DNA of 36,270 nt from a virus: positions 1 through 36,270 of IMG/VR virus record IMGVR_UViG_3300013104_000365; one strand, given 5' to 3'. The translations under genes were made by a program, and so were the position numbers. How positions within the stretch are numbered: position 1 is the stretch's first letter; every line of letters starts with the position of its first letter. Below the pieces are notes generated by a model. That model ran no database searches, was not told the DNA's origin, and was given only the letters and a program-made list of their open reading frames with translations. Positions 1-6,745 of this stretch are shown in pieces.

Positions 1-96
1 GATGTGTATTGTTCGCCAGAAATCGCTGAAGCAACAAGAGTGTATTTGGCACATGCATTTACATCACCAGAGTACATGCGAATTTTATTCAAATAA
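1..96 (+). CDS. C-terminal end of an unidentified early gene (partial)
   Basis: Frame 1 is open from the first base and ends at TAA 94-96. It encodes 31 residues, beginning DVYCSPEIAEATR and ending PEYMRILFK. The frame is complete up to the stop and is followed at once by a stem-loop and then the next gene, so this reads as the tail of a real upstream gene in the early operon. Too little is visible to name a family. An overlapping frame starting at base 2 is also open into the next gene, but its first 50 codons run through the stem-loop and look non-coding. Confidence 0.6.
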   Translation, partial: DVYCSPEIAEATRVYLAHAFTSPEYMRILFK

Positions 97-97
97 A

Positions 98-127
98 AAA
101 CCACTTCCTGCGCGAACAGGAGTGGTT
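98..127. terminator. Stem-loop between first two genes
   Basis: AAACCACTTCCTG and CAGGAGTGGTTT pair with one bulged T around a CGCGAA loop. The uninterrupted T-run lies on the minus-strand side (AAATAAAAAA on plus), so the element is a better terminator for leftward than rightward transcription. It may act only as an attenuator or processing site in the early operon. Confidence 0.5.
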
Positions 128-151
128 TCGGATTCATTAATTTGGGAACCA

Positions 152-475
152 ATGAATATGCAAACTAATTTATCAAATCAAACGACTAAAGACAATCTGC
201 AAGAGCAGAAGCGTCAGCAGATTATTCAATCTTGGTATGAACCAGCTCTTAGAACTTTAGAAGGATTGCTTGAAGTACGTAAGCAGAATTTGCGAGACCA
301 AAAACGTGATGAAAATAATGCAGCAGTAAAACGTGATGAGTTTATGCATGCACTTTCTGTGCAGCACAGAATGCCAATTTTCCATGCTGGGCAAATTATC
401 TCAAGTTTATATCGGGCTAAAAGGATCCGTTACTTAGGTAGCACTTTCATTCAGATGAATGAAGAGGGGGCTTAA
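152..475 (+). CDS. Hypothetical early protein, 107 aa
   Basis: I chose ATG 152 (MNMQTNLSNQ) over the longer open frame because the upstream part overlaps the preceding gene and the stem-loop. The ribosome binding site is weak (GGGAA a few bases upstream). The protein is hydrophilic, with a charged central helix (EVRKQNLRDQKRDENN, probable coiled coil) and a basic C-terminal part (SLYRAKRIRYLG) that looks like a small winged-helix or DNA-contacting segment. Its last base overlaps the first base of the replication initiator gene, so the two are probably translationally coupled. I do not recognise the family. A role near replication initiation is inferred only from position. Confidence 0.65.
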   Translation: MNMQTNLSNQTTKDNLQEQKRQQIIQSWYEPALRTLEGLLEVRKQNLRDQKRDENNAAVKRDEFMHALSVQHRMPIFHAGQIISSLYRAKRIRYLGSTFIQMNEEGA

Positions 476-1419
476 TGAGCTTAGACGCATCCATTTGGGC
501 TTTTAAAGCAGAGGTCAAAACCTCTAGTCAAAGACTCGTTTTATTGGCCTTGGCTGATAGAGCGGGTGAATCGCACAAGTGCTACCCAAGCATTAAGCGA
601 ATGGTTAAAGATACACTTCTCAACCGTAAAACTATTATCAAAGTTTTAGATGAACTTGAAGCGGGATCTTTCATTAAATTCACGGGTGAAATAACTGGAA
701 ATGGAGTGAAGGTTTACCAGTTGATTGGTGTGATGGGCCGTGAAGAAAATGATTTAACCAATCCCAAAAAGGGAACTAGTACCAATAACGGAACTAGTTC
801 CAATTTCGGTATTGGTTCCAAAAGCGGGACTAGTACCAATAATGGGACCGTAACTAGTCCCAAAAACGGTACCGAGACCAGTACCAATATTGGGACACAG
901 AACCTATCAATGAATCTATCAGATGAATCTATAAATAAAAAAACATGGTTGAGTTTGAAAAAACTTGGTGAAGAAATTCGTTTGGCAACTGATCAGGAAA
1001 CTTACGAGCAGATCAAAAACGCGACATGGTTCGATCGAGAGCTTAGAGCATTTGAACTCTACAACGCCGAAAAGAATCTTTGTAATGAACTCATGAATTA
1101 CCACTTTGCAGATTGGTTAATCAACGCATGTGGAAAATACCAAGCACGTGAACAAGCAAAAACTCCAAATACTGGAATACAGGTTCGAGTCTCGCAGGGG
1201 GATTCAATCGCACTCAGTTCAAAACAAATTTACTCATTCGCTCAAAAACTTTCTGTTCTTCCTGAATTCGCTAGCAAGTATGCGGAAGGAAACGAAAGTT
1301 ATGAGCAACTGGCTGCACGTATCGCAGTAAAACTTGCAGATCCTGAGCAACAACAAAAATTGATGCCTTACCTCAAGCAAGTTGGATTTCAATCAAAACA
1401 TAACGGAGAACTAGCATGA
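475..1419 (+). CDS. Phage replication initiator, helix-turn-helix (O/DnaT-like), with internal iteron-like repeats
   Basis: 314 residues. Residues 1-90 form a winged helix-turn-helix of the phage O / HTH_36 type (SIWAFKAEVKTSSQRLVLLALADRAG, then PSIKRMVKDTLLNRKTIIKVLDELE), the usual DNA-binding domain of phage replication initiators. Residues about 100-142 are a low-complexity linker built from repeats such as GTSTNN, GTSSNF and GTETSTNI, encoded by near-palindromic DNA repeats. Residues 160-230 are helical (KTWLSLKKLGEEI, FADWLINACGKYQ) and could bind a host helicase loader, as in DnaT or lambda P/O partners. No helicase or helicase loader follows in this operon, so the phage probably recruits host DnaB directly. 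The stop overlaps the next start (ATGA). The initiator role is strong by domain and position; the origin function of the repeats is inference. Confidence 0.8.
   Translation: MSLDASIWAFKAEVKTSSQRLVLLALADRAGESHKCYPSIKRMVKDTLLNRKTIIKVLDELEAGSFIKFTGEITGNGVKVYQLIGVMGREENDLTNPKKGTSTNNGTSSNFGIGSKSGTSTNNGTVTSPKNGTETSTNIGTQNLSMNLSDESINKKTWLSLKKLGEEIRLATDQETYEQIKNATWFDRELRAFELYNAEKNLCNELMNYHFADWLINACGKYQAREQAKTPNTGIQVRVSQGDSIALSSKQIYSFAQKLSVLPEFASKYAEGNESYEQLAARIAVKLADPEQQQKLMPYLKQVGFQSKHNGELA
772..896. repeat. Iteron-like array inside the initiator gene, candidate origin
   Basis: Near-palindromic units of the type GGGACTAGTACC start at 772, 790, 808, 826, 844, 868 and (partial) 892. Spacing is 18 bp four times, then 24 bp twice. 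Spacers are short and AT-rich (AATAAC, AATTTC, AAAAGC). All spacings are multiples of three, so the frame is kept and the repeats are translated. Lambda O carries its origin iterons inside its own gene in the same way. Confidence 0.7.
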
Positions 1420-1559
1420 ACAAATTTGAAATTATAGCGTGGGGATTCCTCATTTCATCTGTAACAGCAGTGCTTTGCGGTGCTGTATTGATTTTGTGGT
1501 TGGCAAGAAAGGAAGTAGAAGAGGTGGGATTGGTTAAGAGTGGAGCTGGTCATGATTGA
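1416..1559 (+). CDS. Small single-pass membrane protein, 47 aa
   Basis: The start ATG overlaps the stop of the initiator gene (ATGA at 1416-1419). The product begins MNKFEIIAWGFLISS, has one hydrophobic segment at about residues 6-29 (IIAWGFLISSVTAVLCGAVL plus ILWLA) and a short charged tail (RKEVEEVGLVKSGAGHD). The stop TGA 1557-1559 overlaps the start of the next gene. The tight coupling on both sides makes it likely to be a real gene despite its size. Function unknown; small inner-membrane proteins in early phage operons sometimes act in superinfection exclusion, but nothing here shows that. Confidence 0.6.
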   Translation: MNKFEIIAWGFLISSVTAVLCGAVLILWLARKEVEEVGLVKSGAGHD

Positions 1560-1788
1560 GTTTGAGGTAGGTGATTGGGCTGGTGTAAAAGGTGATTCTA
1601 CAAAATGGATTAGCAAAATTGTAGCTATTGAAAATAAGACTATTAACGACTCAAGAGGAAGTGAAAATGAGATTGAAATACTTCTTTTTGAGGATGGTAC
1701 AAGACTAGGTTCGGCTTGGGCAGTTAAAGCTACCCCCGAAGAAATAGCTGTGGGCCACCGCATTGATTGCGAAAACGGTGGTGCTTGA
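1552..1788 (+). CDS. Hypothetical early protein, 78 aa
   Basis: Start ATG 1552 is preceded by GGAG at 1542-1545 at good spacing, preferable to the in-frame GTG at 1540. The product (MIEFEVGDWAGVKGDSTKW) is small, acidic and probably beta-rich, with a C-terminal stretch LGSAWAVKATPEEIAVGHR. It overlaps the preceding gene by eight bases and its stop TGA overlaps the next start (TGATG). I do not recognise the family. The SH3-like beginning (EVGDWAGV...) resembles small barrel proteins, but this is only an impression. Confidence 0.65.
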   Translation: MIEFEVGDWAGVKGDSTKWISKIVAIENKTINDSRGSENEIEILLFEDGTRLGSAWAVKATPEEIAVGHRIDCENGGA

Positions 1789-2180
1789 TGTCTTCAATGA
1801 GCCTTGCTGAATATCGTGAATTATTTCCTATTCAGAAAAATAAAAAGCGCCGTTCAGCAAAGCAAACACGTGAACCAAGTGTGGGGGAGGTTTTATTAGC
1901 AACTCATCTTAAAGCCTGCAAGATTGATTTTGAGCAGGAATACAAATTCCATCCAAAACGCAAATGGAGGGCAGATTTTCTGATTACAGGTACAAAGATT
2001 TTAGTAGAGGTGGAAGGCGGTATCTGGAGCGGTGGACGTCACACAAGAGGCAAAGGTTATTTGGGGGATATGGAGAAATACAACGAAGCGGCAATGATGG
2101 GTTTTACAGTTTTACGGTTCAGTACAGAGCAAGTTAAAGCAGGTTTAGCGGTTCAGCAGATAGAGAAAATGGTGGGGTGA
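1788..2180 (+). CDS. PD-(D/E)XK-type endonuclease (DUF559/Vsr-like), copy 1
   Basis: 130 residues. Start ATG 1788 overlaps the previous stop and gives MSSMSLAEYRELFP. Visible nuclease signature: an N-terminal helix with Glu (PSVGEVLLATHLKA), then WRADFLI followed by ILVEVEGG, giving the D...ExE arrangement of PD-(D/E)XK folds, and then a conserved WSGGRH. DUF559/Vsr-like proteins share this core. It probably cuts or nicks DNA in replication, recombination or packaging. A second gene at 6269 has the same core (see finding). It lacks the zinc-binding region of true Vsr mismatch nucleases, so mismatch repair is not implied. Confidence 0.7.
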   Translation: MSSMSLAEYRELFPIQKNKKRRSAKQTREPSVGEVLLATHLKACKIDFEQEYKFHPKRKWRADFLITGTKILVEVEGGIWSGGRHTRGKGYLGDMEKYNEAAMMGFTVLRFSTEQVKAGLAVQQIEKMVG

Positions 2181-2182
2181 AT

Positions 2183-2695
2183 ATGAATATGCCAGTACAA
2201 CACATTTTACAAGCGGTCGATTGGTCTAAATATAGTTTTGAGGAATGGTGCCGTCAGCTAGGGGCTTGGCTAAATGGAGATAGTGAAACAATGGTTAGAA
2301 TTGTGAAGACAATGCCAACCAAACGCATCACTCAAAAGCAACGTGAAAAGCTAATGGCAATGTACATGAGTGATGAAACTTTAAAAGATCGCTTGTGTAC
2401 TCGCCGTAAGGGTACTTGCTGTCAATTAAACGATAATGAAGCACGGGCAATCCATAAAATTATTAATGATCTTGAATCAATAGAGGATGAGGTTGTTCAG
2501 GAATGGATTGGGGCAATCTGGTGGCATTATGTAATGGGTGAGTCTATTCGAGACATCGCAAAAAGTAATGATACTTATGGTTCACAAATACAGCAGGACA
2601 TTAAATGCGGTTTGGCTTTTGTTAAATCTCGCTATCCACATTTTACAATTGATAAATTTATAAAAATCGTAGTAGTGGAAAATCAATCTTCTTGA
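2183..2695 (+). CDS. Q: Late-gene antiterminator, Q82-like
   Basis: About 170 residues. The pattern matches Q82-type antitermination proteins: near the N-terminus a QLGAWLNGDSE segment, a central CCQLNDNEARAIHKIINDLE, and a C-terminal helix-turn-helix-like region (WWHYVMGESIRDIAKSNDTY then IQQDIKCGLAFVKSRYP). Q proteins load onto RNA polymerase at the late promoter and let it read through the leader terminator. Position supports this: last gene of the early operon, with an extended -10 promoter and a terminator immediately downstream. ATG 2183 is preferred over GTG 2177 because GGGG then has usable spacing. Alternative: another DNA-binding regulator of the same size. Confidence 0.72.
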   Translation: MNMPVQHILQAVDWSKYSFEEWCRQLGAWLNGDSETMVRIVKTMPTKRITQKQREKLMAMYMSDETLKDRLCTRRKGTCCQLNDNEARAIHKIINDLESIEDEVVQEWIGAIWWHYVMGESIRDIAKSNDTYGSQIQQDIKCGLAFVKSRYPHFTIDKFIKIVVVENQSS

Positions 2696-2722
2696 CTGTA
2701 AATACGGGGTATGGCATATTCG

Positions 2723-2731
2723 TGTTATAGT
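2723..2731 (+). promoter_or_regulatory. Putative late promoter (extended -10)
   Basis: TGTTATAGT is an extended -10 element (TG-N-TATAGT, 5/6 to TATAAT). No good -35 lies at 17 bp. A TTGACT at 2692 is too far upstream for this -10 but could serve a weaker CATATT. It sits between the Q-like gene and a terminator, the position of pR' in lambdoid phages. Confidence 0.5.
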
Positions 2732-2762
2732 GTTCGAAGTGTATGTAGTTCACTGGTATTGA

Positions 2763-2787
2763 AGCTCATCTGATGATGGGCTTTTTT
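2763..2787 (+). terminator. Leader terminator downstream of late promoter
   Basis: AGCTCATC pairs with GATGGGCT (one G-T) around TGAT, followed by TTTTTT. It lies about 25-30 bases after the expected start of the late transcript, so it is the probable target of Q antitermination. Confidence 0.75.
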
Positions 2788-2832
2788 GTTGGCTATGATA
2801 AATTTATCTGAAATATTTTATAGAAATGAATT

Positions 2833-3030
2833 ATGGATTTAGAAGAATATTATTTAGAATTTCCAGAACAAAATCCTGAAAACCTTGATGAACATGGTAA
2901 TTTAAAGGAAGAAGTAGCACTAGAAATAGCATTAGAGAGAGATTTTTTTTATTTTGAGAAATTGCAGAAGGTAAAAGATTTACGGAAAGAACAGCAAGAT
3001 CTTTTATTAAAACTCAAAGGTATTAAGTAA
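2833..3030 (+). CDS. Hypothetical acidic protein, 65 aa
   Basis: Begins MDLEEYYLEFPEQNPENLDE and ends in a charged, probably helical part (LQKVKDLRKEQQDLLLKLKG). It is strongly acidic in the first half and basic in the second. There is no clear Shine-Dalgarno sequence, and it stands alone between a terminator and a new promoter, so expression is uncertain. No family recognised. Its codon and base composition match the neighbouring accessory genes rather than the structural genes. Confidence 0.5.
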   Translation: MDLEEYYLEFPEQNPENLDEHGNLKEEVALEIALERDFFYFEKLQKVKDLRKEQQDLLLKLKGIK

Positions 3031-3064
3031 ACCTTCAAAGTCTCCATAAGTTGCTTACTGATTA

Positions 3065-3092
3065 TGCTATAGTCCAGTCTAATTTAAACTGG
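3065..3092 (+). promoter_or_regulatory. Promoter with overlapping inverted repeat
   Basis: TGCTATAGT at 3065-3073 is an extended -10. Just downstream, CCAGT at 3074-3078 and ACTGG at 3088-3092 form an inverted repeat around an AT-rich centre, covering the expected transcription start. It could be an operator or form a 5' hairpin in the mRNA of the 72-residue gene. Confidence 0.45.
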
Positions 3093-3100
3093 TAAGTAAA

Positions 3101-3319
3101 ATGAATATCTGTGTTGGCGGTGAGCTGGATGGACAGAAAATTGATAAAAATGTGAAGACATTTAAGGCTTCTGAAATAGATTCTTCCTACACAACAGACT
3201 ATTACCTGCAAATTTATAACCGTGACAATGTTCAATATCAATTCTGGTTACCAGTTGGCTCTAATCTTCATGAAATGTCTAAATTAGTTTTAGATATCTT
3301 AAGAGCACCTAAAAACTAG
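3101..3319 (+). CDS. Hypothetical protein, 72 aa
   Basis: Starts MNICVGGELDGQKIDKNVKT. It is a compact alpha/beta-looking protein (YYLQIYNRDNVQYQFWLPVG, then a C-terminal helix LHEMSKLVLDILRAP) without TM segments. It has its own extended -10 promoter upstream and a strong terminator downstream, so it is probably an independently transcribed moron. The N-terminal pattern (cysteine, GGELDGQ) is shared by many small phage proteins of unknown function. I cannot assign a role. Confidence 0.6.
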   Translation: MNICVGGELDGQKIDKNVKTFKASEIDSSYTTDYYLQIYNRDNVQYQFWLPVGSNLHEMSKLVLDILRAPKN

Positions 3320-3355
3320 ATTTATCGTTTGCCGGACGTATTACGGCGCAAAATG

Positions 3356-3395
3356 GCCCCGCTAAATATCGATTATTGGCGGGGCTTTTTCTTTT
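3356..3395 (+). terminator. Rho-independent terminator
   Basis: GCCCCGC pairs with GCGGGGC around a 16-base AT-rich loop, followed by TTTTTCTTTT. It closes the 72-residue gene's transcript. Confidence 0.8.
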
Positions 3396-3411
3396 CTAGT
3401 TTCTACCACCC

Positions 3412-3443
3412 AAGCCTTATCAATAAATGATAGGGCTTTTTTT
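3412..3443 (+). terminator. Second terminator just upstream of the 236-aa gene
   Basis: AAGCCTTATC pairs with GATAGGGCTT (one G-T), loop AATAAAT, then a T-run. Two terminators stand in a row here, which argues that late transcription of what follows depends on Q-modified polymerase. Confidence 0.75.
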
Positions 3444-3457
3444 ATGAGGAAACCTTA

Positions 3458-4168
3458 ATGGTTACTACTCCAAAGCAAGCAACAATCGAAACTTTGACTA
3501 ATACAAACTTACCTGCTGGTCATACAGTACTGGTCAAGATTGATGATTCAACTAGCTATGACCAAGTATTGAGTAATGTTGAAGCAATTAATGCATTACC
3601 TGGTTTCACTGTCATTGGTGTAACTAGTCTTCCAAATCCGCCAGCTTCAGCTTGGTACTTGGATAACTGCACATATCAAAATGGTGTACTAACACCAGTA
3701 GGCGAGCCGTTAGATTTTGGTACACCTGAAGCACCATTGGTTATGTATGGTTACCATGCAGCTACTAAAGCTAATATTGGCGATACGCTTGAAGTTGTGG
3801 CTGAGAACTTCTTAAGTGCTACAGGTAACGTCCATAGTGGTGTTCGTTTACAGACTACTTTTGAGAGTTACGATTTAGGTGGTTCTGATATTGGTTATAA
3901 CAATACAGTTGATGGAACAAATGACTTCTTTTCATTATTAGATACATTGTTCAATACACAAGCTTTACCAGTTAAGTATTCAATGAAATATGTGTCATCA
4001 ACTGAAATTGAGCATGTGATTACTTCAATTGATGGTTTAACTGAAATTCATCGTTATAACCAAACAATTACTGCATATACAGAAGATGTTTATTTCAACT
4101 TCACTCTAGTTTGCCAAAATAGCAATGAGGTGATTCCAACATCTATTAAAGTGATTCCGGCCGTTTAA
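3458..4168 (+). CDS. Unknown beta-rich protein, 236 aa, next to tailspike
   Basis: Starts MVTTPKQATIETLTNTNLPA, preceded by GAGGAAACC. No signal peptide or TM segment. The sequence alternates short hydrophobic strands with Asn, Thr and Ser-rich turns (WYLDNCTYQNGVLTPVGEPL, VRLQTTFESYDLGG), as in phage surface or tail-associated proteins. It is flanked by terminators on both sides and precedes the beta-helix tailspike. Base composition is closer to the structural genes than to the AT-rich tailspike that follows. Possible roles are a virion decoration, an adaptor for the tailspike, or a lysogen-expressed surface protein; none is shown by the sequence. Confidence 0.6.
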   Translation: MVTTPKQATIETLTNTNLPAGHTVLVKIDDSTSYDQVLSNVEAINALPGFTVIGVTSLPNPPASAWYLDNCTYQNGVLTPVGEPLDFGTPEAPLVMYGYHAATKANIGDTLEVVAENFLSATGNVHSGVRLQTTFESYDLGGSDIGYNNTVDGTNDFFSLLDTLFNTQALPVKYSMKYVSSTEIEHVITSIDGLTEIHRYNQTITAYTEDVYFNFTLVCQNSNEVIPTSIKVIPAV

Positions 4169-4200
4169 TATTTGTTGAAAACTAAAATTGAATTAGAGCT

Positions 4201-4230
4201 CCACTTGATCATTTGATTGAGTGGTTTTTT
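4201..4230 (+). terminator. Rho-independent terminator
   Basis: CCACTTGATC pairs with GATTGAGTGG (two G-T pairs) around ATTT, followed by TTTTTT. It ends the 236-residue gene's transcript. Confidence 0.8.
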
Positions 4231-4270
4231 CTATATTTTAAAATGTCAAATTTATATTATTTTTATAGGC

Positions 4271-4353
4271 GACAAATAATGTCGTTTGTCCTGTAAGTTG
4301 TATTGTTTAAACCCTGAATAAGAGTAAAAATATGTTTGCTAAGAGAAATTCTT
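4271..4353 (+). promoter_or_regulatory. Inverted repeats upstream of first tailspike
   Basis: The 157-base gap between terminator and tailspike is very AT-rich and carries two inverted repeats: GACAAA/TTTGTC (4271-4290), and CTAAGA/TCTTAG around GAAAT close to 4337-4353. They could be operators for an independent promoter. No promoter with good -35 and -10 hexamers is evident. Confidence 0.3.
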
Positions 4354-4387
4354 AGTCATTTAAATCAAGATAAATAGGAAAAAAAGT

Positions 4388-6202
4388 ATGGCTATAAATG
4401 CAACAGAAGTTATTGATGGTTCTAGAAATCAAGCTGAAATAAATGCAAAGCAAGATCTATTGAATACTATTTATCATCCAATTTTAAATTATTTCACTGA
4501 ATCACAATTACAGACAGATTTTACATCTTCGATTAATTCCTTGATTAACCAAATATCTAATATTGGTGGCGGTGTAATTACTATTCCAGATGGTGTTTTT
4601 TCATTAGATGCATCGGTTGGAGTTACATTCAAAGATAATATTGATTTGCGATTGAATCCAAATACATTAATTAAAGCTAAACCAAATAATCTAACAGGAT
4701 ATGAGCTTTTTAGGATTCATGATGTTAAGAATATCAAGTTATCTGGAGGAAATATTGATGGGAATAGAGATCAATCTACCGCAATAGGTGGTGAATGGGG
4801 GATGGGGATCTCTATTAAGGGTGCTGAAAACATCAATATTACAGGAATGAATATTAAAAATACTTGGGGTGATGGAGTATATATCGGGCGAACAAGTACT
4901 AAAGAATATTCAGAAAATATCATTTTATCAAATCTTATAATTGAAAATTGTCGTAGACAGGGTATATCTATTATTTCCTTATCTAAGTCAAATATGAGTA
5001 ATATTTTAATTAAAAGTATTAATGGAACTGCTCCTGCTGCTGGAATTGATTTCGAACCTAACAAGGAAGATGAAGTTCTTCAACATATTAATTTAGAAAA
5101 CTTTCATGTTGAAAATTGTGCTGGGAATGGCTTTCATTTTTATTTGACACCCTTAAAAGATAAAATCAAGGATAACAATGCTGTTTCGATTACACTTACA
5201 AATTGCAGTAGCTTTCAGAACGCTGGTGACCTTTACATGGGGGGCGTAGATAATGAGAAAGTAAAGGGAAATATTAATTTTTATAATTGTTCTTTTAGAA
5301 ATGCGAAACCTATAACTCATGAAGTTCCTTTTTGTGCTAGACATGAAAACAATAATGCAAACTCCATTCAATGGAGTTTCTATGATTGCTTATTTGAAAG
5401 AAATGATAACAATGCCCAAGCTTTAATTAGAGGTAATAGTTTGGCCGATAACCATGGTGGGTTACATCTTTATAATCCCAAATTTATTCAAACTGGATCG
5501 GGAGTGTATGATACCTGTATTATGTTTAATAATGTAGATATCAAGAGCTTTGGGAATATTTCAGTAATAAATCCTATTCAAGCAGATTGTAAATATGGTT
5601 TGATTAGAATGAATGGACCATGTAAAAATCTAGTTTTGAGTGATGAATTTAATAGCTTTAATACTGAAATAAACAATTCATCTGTTCAATTCCTATCTAT
5701 CTACAATGATGTCCTATATTTGAATGATGGAGCTACGCTTACAATTGATACATCTTTACCTTTTAAGGAGCAAAATATTGTCAATATCAGTGATGAAGTT
5801 GCATACGTTGCTTTTAAAAGTGTAACGGTGAATGGGTATAATAAAAATAAAGAATCTGTATTTTTTACAATCCCGAAAGGTGAAAGTATTAAATATAAAT
5901 GTTTAGAAGATGGAACATTTAGTATTTCTTTTAGATCACCTAAAGTAGCAGATTCTGTATTTAAGAAAATATTTGTAATTGAGCCTCAAATTATTGCTGC
6001 TAACTCTTCTGTTAAAATAGATCTTGATATGCCGTTTGCGACGACTGGCTCATCATTTACGACAAATTTTAATATGAGCCTAGATAAAGTCGATGCTAGA
6101 GTTTATTGTTTAACTGCTGATAAAATTTCATTGTATTTGTTTAATCAAACTAACACAAATATTAGTTTGGCATCATTTAAGGCTATCATAAATATTTTAT
6201 AA
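4388..6202 (+). CDS. Beta-helix tailspike, putative capsule depolymerase, copy 1
   Basis: 604 residues. Residues 1-25 contain the anchor motif NATEVIDGSRNQAEINAK, shared with the tailspike at 28161. Residues about 50-420 are a right-handed parallel beta-helix of the pectate-lyase-like type: IGGGVITIPDGVFSLD opens it, then repeated rungs such as NIKLSGGNIDGN, NINITGMNIKNTWGDGVYIG and NIILSNLIIENC. The last 80 residues (IEPQIIAANSSVKIDLDMP to ASFKAIINIL) look like a C-terminal beta module. Such spikes bind and cleave capsular or O polysaccharide. AT content is clearly higher than in the head and tail genes. It lies outside the tail module, between the late switch and terminase, which is unusual. 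Catalytic residues cannot be picked out by eye. Confidence 0.75.
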   Translation: MAINATEVIDGSRNQAEINAKQDLLNTIYHPILNYFTESQLQTDFTSSINSLINQISNIGGGVITIPDGVFSLDASVGVTFKDNIDLRLNPNTLIKAKPNNLTGYELFRIHDVKNIKLSGGNIDGNRDQSTAIGGEWGMGISIKGAENINITGMNIKNTWGDGVYIGRTSTKEYSENIILSNLIIENCRRQGISIISLSKSNMSNILIKSINGTAPAAGIDFEPNKEDEVLQHINLENFHVENCAGNGFHFYLTPLKDKIKDNNAVSITLTNCSSFQNAGDLYMGGVDNEKVKGNINFYNCSFRNAKPITHEVPFCARHENNNANSIQWSFYDCLFERNDNNAQALIRGNSLADNHGGLHLYNPKFIQTGSGVYDTCIMFNNVDIKSFGNISVINPIQADCKYGLIRMNGPCKNLVLSDEFNSFNTEINNSSVQFLSIYNDVLYLNDGATLTIDTSLPFKEQNIVNISDEVAYVAFKSVTVNGYNKNKESVFFTIPKGESIKYKCLEDGTFSISFRSPKVADSVFKKIFVIEPQIIAANSSVKIDLDMPFATTGSSFTTNFNMSLDKVDARVYCLTADKISLYLFNQTNTNISLASFKAIINIL

Positions 6203-6234
6203 CTTATTTAATTTTCACTATTTTTTTAATCTAG

Positions 6235-6256
6235 AACCCTCTCAGGAGGGTTTTTT
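6235..6256 (+). terminator. Rho-independent terminator
   Basis: AACCCTC pairs with GAGGGTT around a short loop, followed by TTTTTT. It ends the tailspike transcript. Confidence 0.8.
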
Positions 6257-6268
6257 AATGGGTGAATT

Positions 6269-6745
6269 ATGGATGACAAAGATTATTTTTGGCTAACCAG
6301 AAAAAAAGAACCAAAGACAAAACCTAAAAGCAGACCATTGCCTAAAGCTACTCAAAAATATCTAGAAGCTGAAGAAGAATTTACTCAATCCTTAGAAATT
6401 CTGGAAATTAAATATGAAAAGAAATTTCAAATTAAATCAACCAAACACTGGCGATTTGATTTTCATTTAATAGAGCATCGTATTTTAGTTGAAATTGCTG
6501 GAGGCCCTTGGTCAGGTGGCCGAAAAGGTAAGCTTAAGAATAAAGCTTGGAGTCTGGATCGTTACGACGTAGCTGAGGAGATGGGCTATACAGTAGTTCG
6601 TATAGAGACCGCTTCAAGATGTAGGATCGATGATACTGGACCAGTACAGTTAAGAAGTGAATACGCTTGTGAGTGGCTCAAAAACTTGAAGAGGCAAATA
6701 TTTAATGGATCAGATCAGACCATTCCCGCAGCCAGACTTTATTGA
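6269..6745 (+). CDS. PD-(D/E)XK-type endonuclease (DUF559/Vsr-like), copy 2
   Basis: 158 residues. A basic, Lys-rich N-terminus (residues 11-30) is followed by a nuclease core: helix with Glu (EAEEEFTQSLEILEIKYE), HWRFDFHLIEHRILVEIAGG (D and E of a PD-(D/E)XK site), and WSGGRKGKLKNKAW. The WSGGR block and a later MGYTVVRIET match copy 1 (MGFTVLRFST). In many phages an HNH nuclease beside terminase is needed for packaging; this gene occupies that place and may substitute for it (inference). It overlaps the next gene by 41 bases. Start ATG 6269 is the first in-frame codon after the terminator. Confidence 0.7.
   Translation: MDDKDYFWLTRKKEPKTKPKSRPLPKATQKYLEAEEEFTQSLEILEIKYEKKFQIKSTKHWRFDFHLIEHRILVEIAGGPWSGGRKGKLKNKAWSLDRYDVAEEMGYTVVRIETASRCRIDDTGPVQLRSEYACEWLKNLKRQIFNGSDQTIPAARLY

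Noticed and set aside
772-896. CRISPR-like repeat array
   Set aside because: Units are only about 12 bp with 6-12 bp spacers, are in frame and translated, and no cas genes are near. An iteron array fits better.
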